From Pseudothauera lacus (GTDB lineage Bacteria; Pseudomonadota; Gammaproteobacteria; Burkholderiales; Rhodocyclaceae), in assembly GCF_003034845.1 (NCBI RefSeq), contig NZ_PZKC01000019.1:1-35621 (forward strand): a stretch of 35,621 nucleotides of DNA, read 5' to 3'. The notes under the pieces are model-generated. The model worked only from the letters and a program-made list of their open reading frames with translations. It was not told where the DNA came from and did not search any database. Below, piece after piece: positions 10,980 to 17,326 of the stretch. Position 1 is the first letter of the stretch. Each line of letters begins with the position of its first letter. The translations under genes were made by a program, and so were the position numbers.

Positions 10980-11188
10980 GTCGGCAGGTCTCCTGGCTCA
11001 CGGGTCCTCGCCCGCCACCGGCCTTCCCGGAAGTGCTGTCTTCCAGTGGCTCGAATCGGTGGCGGACTCGCCGTCTACAGTTGCGGGGGCAGCTCCGGCA
11101 TCGGCGCGCGGGCGGTGCTTGCGCATCACCGCGGCATCCTGACCGGATTCCCTTTTCATCCCGGATGGGAACCGTCGCAGGGCGCAGT
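10980..11188 (-). promoter_or_regulatory. Cobalamin riboswitch in the nrdAB leader
   Basis: Read on the minus strand the conserved parts occur in order: AAAGGGAA and CCGGT near the 5' end, the GCTGCCCCCGCAACTGTA core, GCCACTGG, CGGGAAGG, and the B12 box AGCCAGGAGACCTGCC at the 3' end (plus strand about 10983-10999). It ends about 130 bases before the nrdA start. Binding of adenosylcobalamin should lower nrdAB expression. Confidence 0.95.
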
Positions 11189-11222
11189 GTAGTCCCGAAG
11201 GCAAGCTTGCCGCAAGGCAAGC

Positions 11223-11269
11223 ATACAAGATATCGGACAAAGATCAGACAGAACACCCATATCTAGTAA
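11223..11269 (-). promoter_or_regulatory. Possible pair of NrdR boxes upstream of nrdA
   Basis: Two sites, CAAGATATCG (11226-11235) and CCATATCTAG (11257-11266), each match 8 of 10 core positions of the NrdR pattern CWATATATWG, and their cores are exactly 31 bp apart. NrdR sites usually come as pairs about three helical turns (31-32 bp) apart. They lie just upstream of the riboswitch, where the promoter should be. I do not see a clear -35 element. Matched by eye. Confidence 0.5.
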
Positions 11270-11286
11270 CCCCGCCCGACCCTCGA

Positions 11287-11898
11287 TCAGAAGTCGATGC
11301 CTGCCTGGGCCTTCACCCCTGCCTTGAAGGCGTGCTTGCGGTCGGCGATCTCGCTTACCGTATCGGCCAGCTCAACCAGTTCCGGCTTTGCCGCGCGGCC
11401 GGTGACGATCACCGTCTGCAGCGGCGGACGGGCGCGGATCGCGTCGAGCACCGCGGCGGTGTCGAGGTAGTTGTACTTCAGCATGTAGGTGAGTTCGTCG
11501 AGCACCACCAGGCTGAGCGCCGGATCGGCCAGCATGCCGGCGGCCTGCGCCCAGGCCTCGTCCGCGGCGCGCTTGTCGGCATCCCAGTTCTGCGTGTTCC
11601 AGGTGAAGCCGGTGGCCATGGCGTGGTAGCGCACTGCGGCGCTCGCCGGGTGCTGCTGCAGGAAGATCACCTCGCCGGTGGCCTGGGTGCCCTTGATGAA
11701 CTGCACCACACCGGCGCGCTGGCCGTGGCCCAGCGCGCGGTACAGGGTACCGAAGGCGGAGGTGGTCTTGCCCTTGCCGTTGCCGGTGATCAGGATGACG
11801 ATGCCACGCTCTTCCTGCGCCCGGCCGATGGCCGCATCGACGACTTCCTTCTTGCGCTGCATGCGCTCGTTATGGTTCTGCTTGCGGTCTTCTTCCAT
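11287..11898 (-). CDS. cobO: Cob(I)alamin adenosyltransferase (CobO/BtuR)
   Basis: A 203-aa enzyme that transfers adenosyl from ATP to cob(I)yrinic acid diamide or cobalamin, making the coenzyme form. The Walker A loop is TGNGKGKTT (38-46), followed by the family runs VVQFIKGTQ, VLDELTYMLKY and VIVTGRAAK. The N-terminus is charged (EEDRKQNHNERMQRKK), as in CobO proteins. Start at 11898 is chosen because it gives the family length and has GGAG about ten bases upstream; a longer frame to 12030 runs through leader RNA. The second cobalamin riboswitch lies upstream. It points the same way as nrdA but has its own leader. Confidence 0.95.
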   Translation of the reverse strand: MEEDRKQNHNERMQRKKEVVDAAIGRAQEERGIVILITGNGKGKTTSAFGTLYRALGHGQRAGVVQFIKGTQATGEVIFLQQHPASAAVRYHAMATGFTWNTQNWDADKRAADEAWAQAAGMLADPALSLVVLDELTYMLKYNYLDTAAVLDAIRARPPLQTVIVTGRAAKPELVELADTVSEIADRKHAFKAGVKAQAGIDF

Positions 11899-12059
11899 CC
11901 TGCGGGCTCCACGGTTTTCCGTGCGCCGGGATGGAGAGGGAGACGATGGTCGCGCTTTGCGGAGCGGGTGCTGCACCCGAAGCACGGCGGGATCTGGAGC
12001 CCGCAGAACCCATCGGCAACCGGCCCACACCCCGGGGCAGCTGTGCTGACGAAATCGAG

Positions 12060-12258
12060 CGGGTCGGTCTTCTGGCTCACCGTCATCCGGTCGCCGTCAC
12101 CTTCCCGAAGCAACACGCTTCAGTGGTATTGATTTGACGGCGCCGTCAGGCTTACAGCAGCGGGGGCTGCGCCGGAATGGCGCGAGCATGGACTCGCGCG
12201 TCACCGGACTTCCCGTTTCACCCCTGGCGCGGACGCGCCGCGGGGCTCCCGATCGATG
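12060..12258 (-). promoter_or_regulatory. Cobalamin riboswitch in the cobO leader
   Basis: On the minus strand: GAAACGGGAAGTCCGGTG, then CAGCCCCCGCTGCTGTAAGC, CCACTG, CGGGAAGG, and a B12 box reading GAGCCAGAAGACCGACC. The core has GCTGCTGTAA rather than the usual GCAACTGTAA, and the B12 box has AGAAGACC rather than AGGAGACC, so it is a diverged but recognisable member. It ends about 160 bases before cobO. Expected to reduce cobO expression when coenzyme B12 is plentiful. Confidence 0.88.
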
Positions 12259-12345
12259 CTGGCCGAACTATACGCCGTCAGCGCCCGAAGCGGCAATGCG
12301 GGGCTGCCAGGCGCTGCCGCCGGATGACGCAGGTGCAGCAAAAGT

Positions 12346-12387
12346 TTGACCAACGTCAGACACGGCGCCGGCGCGGCAGGCTATGAT
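12346..12387 (+). promoter_or_regulatory. FNR/ANR-type promoter of the fez-feo operon
   Basis: TTGAC-CAAC-GTCAG (12346-12359) is an FNR/CRP-family dyad close to TTGAT-N4-ATCAA. A TATGAT -10 box lies at 12382-12387. If transcription starts seven bases after it (12394), the dyad centre (between 12352 and 12353) is exactly at -41.5, the class II activator position. This predicts induction when oxygen is low. The remaining leader to 12593 is about 200 bases, GC-rich, with no recognised RNA element or reading frame of note. Confidence 0.55.
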
Positions 12388-12593
12388 GCTTTCCGCGTAG
12401 GCAGCACCTTGCGGACGCCATCGTCCGCCGCTCTCAGTGCACGCCGTCCGCTGCAGCAGGTTCGCGTAGCCAGCTTCGGTCAGCCAGGAACCCGTCCCGT
12501 GTGGAGCCCCGCTCCACCGTGCGGAGGCTTGTCTGATCGCGCCAGGCGCGTTGGCCTACGGGTACCTGACAACCGGCTGCGCTGGACCCCGCC

Positions 12594-12932
12594 ATGCCCG
12601 AATTCGAAGAGCTGCGCACCTTTCTCCGCAACATCCGCATCGCCCACCACATCCGCGGGCGCATCCGCCTCAAGCTCGACGGCGAGATGCCGGCCATGGA
12701 GATGCCCGGCGAACAGGCGCGCGCACTGCGTACGGTGCTTGATCGCAGCCCCGGCATCGTCGACGTCAAGGTCAACCTGCTGGCACGCTCGTGCACCGTC
12801 ATCTACGACCCCGGCACCATCCCCGAGCAGGCCTGGAGCGAACTCCTCGGCGGCTCGGCGAGCGCGGCCGCGGCACTGCTGGAAGACATCCTGCGCGACA
12901 CCTACCGGGAGATCGCTCATGCAGAACCATGA
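12594..12932 (+). CDS. HMA_2-like small protein, first gene of the ferrosome-like operon
   Basis: A 112-aa protein with a ferredoxin-like heavy-metal-associated fold of the type lacking CxxC. The signature is R21-G-R-I-R-L-K-L, then PGIVDVKVNLLARSCTVIYDPG, ending with a helix. The same pattern occurs at the N-terminus of the ATPase five genes downstream and in the convergent gene at 20500-20928. These domains probably guide metal delivery or protein contacts rather than binding Cu by Cys pairs. Start: GGA nine bases before ATG, weak. The stop overlaps the next start by 14 bases. It would correspond to an HMA component of a fez cluster; which Fez protein it matches I cannot say. Confidence 0.7.
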   Translation: MPEFEELRTFLRNIRIAHHIRGRIRLKLDGEMPAMEMPGEQARALRTVLDRSPGIVDVKVNLLARSCTVIYDPGTIPEQAWSELLGGSASAAAALLEDILRDTYREIAHAEP

Positions 12933-13614
12933 CGAAATCATCCTGCGCACCCGCCGCATCGACCCTGCTGCGCCCTACCCGGTCGTCCACCAGGCGGTCC
13001 GCATTGCGCTCTACGACGAATACGCCGCGCGCGCCTTCTACCAGCGCGTGACCGAGGCCTACGGCGCGCGCGCGCCCTTCGCCAACATCCAGCGCGCCGA
13101 GGAACAGCACGTCGGCGCGCTGTACAGCCTGTGCGAGCGCTACGGCATTCCCCGCCCGCTCGACCCCTTCCCCGCGGAAACCACCATTGAAGCGGGCTGG
13201 CTGGCCAACTGCCAGCGCGGGGTCGCCGGCGAGATCGCCAACGTCAGGCTGTATGCCGAACTCCTCGCCCAGATCGGCGAGGCCGACGTGCGCCGGGTGT
13301 TCGAGAACCTCCAGGCCGCCTCGCTGCACAACCACCTCCCCGCTTTCCAGCGCGCCGTTGCCGCAGCGCAGGCCCAGGAGCGCTATCACGCCGCACACGG
13401 CATCGCCCCGCAGCAGGCCTACGCCCGCCACGGCCCGGTATCCGACTTTCTCGAACGCGCCTTCGCGCAGCTCGGCCAGCACGCCGGGCCGCTCGGCCTG
13501 TTCAGTCCGCTTCTGCGTCACGCACACCCCGCCATGCTGGCCGGCATGGCCGCGGGTGGCGCTGGAGCCTATCTGCTGAAGAGCAGGCTCGGCCGTCATC
13601 GCAAGGAGATCTGA
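12919..13614 (+). CDS. Ferritin-like (DUF2202-type) protein with C-terminal membrane tail
   Basis: A 231-aa protein. Residues about 15-155 form a ferritin-like four-helix bundle of the DUF2202 kind. Candidate di-iron ligands are the Asp/Glu in YDEYAARAFY, EEQH in RAEEQHVGALY, Glu in EIANVRLYAELL and the E...H region of FENLQAASLHNHLPAF. The C-terminus (about 195-231) has a hydrophobic GxxxG-type helix (AMLAGMAAGGAGAYLL) followed by basic residues, so it is likely membrane-anchored. Start at 12919, overlapping the previous gene by 14 bases, gives the family-length protein. Inside an iron organelle or at its membrane it could oxidise or bind Fe(II); this is inferred. Confidence 0.72.
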   Translation: MQNHDEIILRTRRIDPAAPYPVVHQAVRIALYDEYAARAFYQRVTEAYGARAPFANIQRAEEQHVGALYSLCERYGIPRPLDPFPAETTIEAGWLANCQRGVAGEIANVRLYAELLAQIGEADVRRVFENLQAASLHNHLPAFQRAVAAAQAQERYHAAHGIAPQQAYARHGPVSDFLERAFAQLGQHAGPLGLFSPLLRHAHPAMLAGMAAGGAGAYLLKSRLGRHRKEI

Positions 13615-13615
13615 C

Positions 13616-13945
13616 ATGTTCCCGCTACTGCCCTTCGTCGCCGGCGTGGTCACCGGCGCGGTCGCACTGCGCCTGCTCAGGACCGACAAGACCCGCGGCA
13701 GCCTGGAAAAAGCCCAGGACAGCCTGCGCAGCGCCACAGTGTCCAGTCTGGAAGCCATCGAGAACGCCTCCGCGCGTGCACGCCAGCGTCTCGCCGCCCC
13801 CGCCCCTGCCGGGGACGCCGCTGCAGCGCCGGCAAGCACCACCGCGGCGGCCGCAACGCGCAAACGCACCAGCAGCAAGCCCGCGGCCAGGAAGACCGCG
13901 GCCCCCAAGCGCACGCCGGCAACCCCCGGAGGCGCTGAATCATGA
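13616..13945 (+). CDS. Small membrane protein with Lys/Ala/Thr-rich tail
   Basis: A 109-aa protein with a single hydrophobic segment at residues 1-20 (FPLLPFVAGVVTGAVALRLL), a short helix (about 28-58), then a low-complexity tail rich in Ala, Lys, Arg, Thr and Pro (for example RKRTSSKPAARKTAAPKR), like a histone H1 tail. AAGGAGA lies before the ATG, which follows the ferritin-like stop by one base; the gene ends in an ATGA overlap with the next. No family recognised. Its place in the operon and topology suggest a structural protein of the organelle membrane, the basic tail contacting polyanions (phosphate is abundant in ferrosomes). Confidence 0.65.
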   Translation: MFPLLPFVAGVVTGAVALRLLRTDKTRGSLEKAQDSLRSATVSSLEAIENASARARQRLAAPAPAGDAAAAPASTTAAAATRKRTSSKPAARKTAAPKRTPATPGGAES

Positions 13946-14247
13946 GGGCAGTCGTTGCTCCGCCGCGCAGCGCCAGCTTTGCCCAGGGCTTCGTCGCCGC
14001 AGGCTGTGTATCCGCCTTCCAGGATCGCGCCACACCGTGCTCCGCCGCCGACCTCAGGCGCATCCTGCGCCACGCCCTGCAGGGCGGCACCGCGCTGAGC
14101 GCCGGCAGCCGCGCCGCCCAGGCGCTGCACCGGCGCGACTACGGCAGCGCCCTGCTGGCGGTGGCGACGGGTGCCGCCGGGGTGATGCTCATCGAACACC
14201 TGCTGCGCGCGCCTGCGCAGACCAACACGGAGAACGACCATGGCTAA
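13942..14247 (+). CDS. Small hydrophobic protein of the ferrosome-like operon
   Basis: A 101-aa protein. A central amphipathic part (SAADLRRILRHALQGG) is followed by one clear membrane segment near 72-91 (GSALLAVATGAAGVMLIEHLL) with small-residue spacing, and a polar end (TNTENDHG). The ATG overlaps the previous stop as ATGA, and its own stop lies inside the next gene, so translation is coupled. No family recognised. It may be equivalent to one of the small membrane proteins in fez clusters, judged only by position and size. Confidence 0.62.
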   Translation: MRAVVAPPRSASFAQGFVAAGCVSAFQDRATPCSAADLRRILRHALQGGTALSAGSRAAQALHRRDYGSALLAVATGAAGVMLIEHLLRAPAQTNTENDHG

Positions 14248-14644
14248 GAAACACAAGAAACGCTGCAAGTGCGGCGGCATCAACCACGGCCACTATGGCT
14301 ACACCGGCATGGGACCCGGTGCGGCAATGGGCGGCATGCCAGGCGCAGAAGGCAGCTTTGCCGCAGGCTACGACCCCGCCGGGCTGCAGGCCGGCCTCGG
14401 CGCTGCCGGCATCGACGCCGGACTGCTGCAGGGCATGCCGGCCTTCCTGCGTTCGCGCACCACCGAGCAGTTCCTGCTTGGCGCACTGATCGGCGCAGCG
14501 GCGGCCTGGGTGCTCAGCGACGAGGAACTGCGCGGCAAGATCGTCAAGTCTGCACTCAAGCTGTATGCCGGCGTGGCCGGCGGCGTCGAGGAAATGAAGG
14601 AACAGATGGCCGACATCCGCGCCGAGGTCGAAGCAGAGCGATGA
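14240..14644 (+). CDS. Membrane protein with Cys/His/Gly/Met-rich N-terminus
   Basis: A 134-aa protein. It begins M-A-K-K-H-K-K-R-C-K-C-G-G and continues with His, Tyr, Gly and Met residues (about 1-40), a likely metal-binding or mineral-contacting head. A membrane segment lies near 75-92 (QFLLGALIGAAAAWVLSD), with glycines as in magnetosome-type and YtxH-like proteins. The C-terminal third is a charged helix (EEMKEQMADIRAEVEAER), possibly a coiled coil. The start overlaps the previous gene by 8 bases and the stop overlaps the ATPase start as ATGA. No family named with confidence. A role in organelle membrane shape or iron nucleation is inference. Confidence 0.65.
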   Translation: MAKKHKKRCKCGGINHGHYGYTGMGPGAAMGGMPGAEGSFAAGYDPAGLQAGLGAAGIDAGLLQGMPAFLRSRTTEQFLLGALIGAAAAWVLSDEELRGKIVKSALKLYAGVAGGVEEMKEQMADIRAEVEAER

Positions 14645-16773
14645 CACCGGCCTGGCTGTGCGCCCTCGAACCCATGCACCAGACCCGCGGGCGGGTGCGC
14701 TGGCGCTACCGCTGCGAACGCGGTACGGCGCCCGCGGCGGTGTTCATCGAGCGCGCCGTGGCCACCCTCGACGGCGTGCGCAAGGTGCGCGTCAATGCCG
14801 CCGCGCGCGCGCTGGTGGTTGAGTTCGACCCCCAGCGCAACAACGCCGATGCGCTCGCACTCGCCATCCTGCGCATGGTGCCGGCAGCGGCGCGCGGGCA
14901 CTCCGCCAACGGGGCGCCCAGCGCCGCGCCGCTGGCGCTGAGCGCCGCAACCCTGCTGGCCTCGCGCACCCTCGATGCGCGCCTGCAGGCGCCGGTGGCC
15001 CTCGGCACCGCCATCCCGCTGCTCGGCGAGGCCTTCGACGACTTCTTCGAGAAGGGCGTCACTTCCCACGTCCTCGAAGCCCTCGCGGTGGTCATCTCGA
15101 TCGGCCGCCAGGACTACCTGGCAGCCAACACCACCTCCTTCCTGCTCGCCCTCGGCGAGTATCTGGAAGCTTCCATCGAACGCCGCTCCGACGACCTCCT
15201 CAAGCACCTGCTGAAGCCTGCCACCGATGCGGTCTGGGTGGAGCGCGACGGCGCCGAGGTACAGGTGGACGCCACCGAGCTGCGGGTCGGCGACACCGTG
15301 ATCGCCGCCACCGGCAGTGTCATCGCCGTGGACGGCACGGTGCTCGGCGGCGAGGCCACGGTCAACGAGGCAGCAATGACCGGCGAGAGCGTCGCCGTCG
15401 AGCGCCGCCGCGGCGACCGCGTACTGTCCGGCACCCTGGTCGAGGAAGGCCGTCTGCGCATCTACGCCGAACACGTCGGCGCACAGGCGGCAGCCGCACG
15501 CATCGCCGACTTCGTCGAGCAGTCGCTGGCGGTAAAGAGCCGCACCCAGCTCGAAGCCGCGCGCATGGCCGACCGCCTGGTGCCGATGGTGCTCGGGCTC
15601 GCTGCGGCGACCTGGCTGGTATCGCGCGACTGGCAGCGCGTCGCCGCGGTGCTGCAGGCCGACTACTCCTGCGCCCTGAAGCTGTCCACGCCGGTCGCCT
15701 TCAAGGCAGCGATGTTCGAAGCCGGCAAGTCCGGCATGCTGGTCAAGGGTGCCAAGGCCCTCGAACGCCTCGCCGAAGCCGACACCTTCGTCTTCGACAA
15801 GACCGGCACGCTGAGCACCGGCAAGCTCGAAGTCACCGACTCGGTGGCCTTCAAGCCCGGCTACACCCCGGAAGACCTCATCAACCTCGCCGCTTCGGTG
15901 GAAGAGCACTACTTCCACCCCCTCGCCCTGGCGGTGGTCGAGGCCTCGCGGCGGCTCGACCATCCACGCCACTTCGATCACAAGGAAGTCGAGTTCATCG
16001 TCGCCCACGGCGTCGCCAGCGTCATCGACGGCCGCCGCATCGTCGTCGGCTCGCGCCACTTCGTCGAAGACGACGAAGGCATCTCCATCGCCGCCCACCA
16101 CGAGATCGTCGACCGCCTCCATGGCGAGGGCAAGACCCTGCTCTTCATCGGCTTCGGCGGCGAGCTGCTGGGCGTGCTGGCGCTGCGCGACAGCCTGCGC
16201 GAGAACAGCGCCGCCACCCTGCGGCGGCTGCGCAAGCTCGGCGTCGGACGCATCGTGATGCTCACCGGCGACCACCCCGAACGCGCCCGCGCCACCGCCA
16301 CCGCGCTGGGCCTCGACGGCTTTCACGCCGGCCTCCTGCCCGAAGACAAGGCCCGCATCCTGCAAACCATGGCCGCCGAAGGCGCGCGCATCGCCTTCGT
16401 CGGCGACGGCGTCAATGACGCCCCCGCGCTCAGTGGCGCGCACGTCGGCATCTCCATGCACAACGGCGCCGACGTCGCCCGCCTGGCCGCCGACGTCGCC
16501 CTGCTCGAGGACGACATCGCCCGCGTCGCCGACGCCAAGGCCCTGGCCATCGCCACCCAGCACCTGATCGACAGCAATTTCAGACTCACCGTCGGCCTCA
16601 ACACCACCATCCTCTCCGCCGCCGCCTTCGGCTGGCTGAGGCCGGTGGCGGCCTCGGCGCTGCACAACGGCACCACCATCGCCATTTTGCTGCGCGCACT
16701 TGCCGGTGCCGGCCTGCCGCGCAACCGACGCTCCCGCCCTCCACGCCCCACCACTACCCACACAACGCAATGA
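14641..16773 (+). CDS. fezB: P1B-type metal ATPase, FezB-like (P1B-6 type)
   Basis: A 710-aa metal-pumping ATPase. The N-terminus (about 12-62) is an HMA_2-like domain with R16-G-R-V-R and no CxxC. The actuator motif is T247-G-E-S250, phosphorylation D386-K-T-G-T-L, HP motif in HYFHPLALA, and hinge GDGVNDAP (588-595). The metal-site helix reads Y342-S-C344-A-L-K-L-S-T-P instead of the CPC, CPH or SPC of Cu, Zn or Co pumps. I associate this motif with the P1B-6 group, which includes FezB, thought to load iron into ferrosomes. Last of six coupled genes that resemble a fez operon; FeoA follows with an ATGA overlap. A CtpC-like Mn/Zn pump is the main alternative. Confidence 0.75.
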   Translation: MTPAWLCALEPMHQTRGRVRWRYRCERGTAPAAVFIERAVATLDGVRKVRVNAAARALVVEFDPQRNNADALALAILRMVPAAARGHSANGAPSAAPLALSAATLLASRTLDARLQAPVALGTAIPLLGEAFDDFFEKGVTSHVLEALAVVISIGRQDYLAANTTSFLLALGEYLEASIERRSDDLLKHLLKPATDAVWVERDGAEVQVDATELRVGDTVIAATGSVIAVDGTVLGGEATVNEAAMTGESVAVERRRGDRVLSGTLVEEGRLRIYAEHVGAQAAAARIADFVEQSLAVKSRTQLEAARMADRLVPMVLGLAAATWLVSRDWQRVAAVLQADYSCALKLSTPVAFKAAMFEAGKSGMLVKGAKALERLAEADTFVFDKTGTLSTGKLEVTDSVAFKPGYTPEDLINLAASVEEHYFHPLALAVVEASRRLDHPRHFDHKEVEFIVAHGVASVIDGRRIVVGSRHFVEDDEGISIAAHHEIVDRLHGEGKTLLFIGFGGELLGVLALRDSLRENSAATLRRLRKLGVGRIVMLTGDHPERARATATALGLDGFHAGLLPEDKARILQTMAAEGARIAFVGDGVNDAPALSGAHVGISMHNGADVARLAADVALLEDDIARVADAKALAIATQHLIDSNFRLTVGLNTTILSAAAFGWLRPVAASALHNGTTIAILLRALAGAGLPRNRRSRPPRPTTTHTTQ

Positions 16774-17015
16774 CCACCTCCACCCCAGCCGACAACTTTC
16801 CCCTCGCCATGGCCAGCGAAGGCGAAACCGTGCGTGTCGTCGCCATCCTCGGCGGCAAGGCCATGACGCTGCGGGTCTCCGAACTCGGCCTCAACATCGG
16901 CAGCGAAGTGGTGGTGCGCCAGCGCCAGGGCGGCGGCCTGGTCATCGGCCGCGGTGAGACCCGCTTTGCCCTCGGCGGCGGCATGGCGCACAAGATCCTG
17001 GTCACCCGTGCATGA
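16770..17015 (+). CDS. FeoA-like SH3 protein (first of two)
   Basis: An 81-aa FeoA-type SH3 domain: VRVVAILGGKAMTLRVSELGLNIGSEVVVRQRQGGGLVIGRGETRFALGGG in outline, with the typical L-x-E-L-G-L-x-x-G-S turn. FeoA proteins bind or regulate FeoB. The start overlaps the ATPase stop as ATGA, so it belongs to the same transcript and is separated from the canonical feoA by about 80 bases. Two different FeoA proteins suggest one may serve the ATPase instead of FeoB; that is a hypothesis. Confidence 0.85.
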   Translation: MTTSTPADNFPLAMASEGETVRVVAILGGKAMTLRVSELGLNIGSEVVVRQRQGGGLVIGRGETRFALGGGMAHKILVTRA

Positions 17016-17098
17016 GGTTTACCCGCACATGCCCCTTTCATCCGGGCTGAGGGTGGGGCACAATACGCCCAAACTCGCAAATGAGAGAGGTAATGCGA

Positions 17099-17326
17099 AT
17101 GATGCTCAAGAATCTTTCCGTCGGAGACCGCGCCAAGGTCTGTGGCTTCTCCGCCGCCGGCGGCCCCTATCGCCGCAAGCTGCTGTCCATGGGGCTCACC
17201 CCGGGCGCGGAACTGCAGGTGGTGCGCGTGGCGCCGATGGGTGATCCGGTGGAGATCCGCGTGCGCGGTTTCGCCCTCACCCTGCGCAAGAACGAGGCCG
17301 ACGCCCTGACGGTGGAGAAACTCTGA
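17099..17326 (+). CDS. feoA: FeoA, ferrous iron transport accessory protein
   Basis: A 75-aa SH3-fold protein: LSVGDRAKVCGF, YRRKLLSMGLTPGAELQVVR and VEIRVRGFALTLRKNEA are standard FeoA runs. Several in-frame ATGs lie at 17081, 17093, 17099 and 17102. GAGAGAGG (17083-17090) is best placed for 17099. The stop overlaps the feoB start by one base (TGATG). The 66-base gap to the previous FeoA-like gene could hold an internal promoter (CACAATA near 17059), not firmly seen. Confidence 0.92.
   Translation: MMLKNLSVGDRAKVCGFSAAGGPYRRKLLSMGLTPGAELQVVRVAPMGDPVEIRVRGFALTLRKNEADALTVEKL

Noticed and set aside
13942-14283. Minus-strand frame extending across the ferritin-like and small membrane protein genes.
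   Set aside because: Composition is that of a shadow frame; plus-strand genes there have coupled starts and membrane segments.
17016-17098. Possible separate promoter for feoA-feoB (CACAATA near 17059).
   Set aside because: No convincing -35 element or FNR or Fur site; left only as a remark in the feoA entry.
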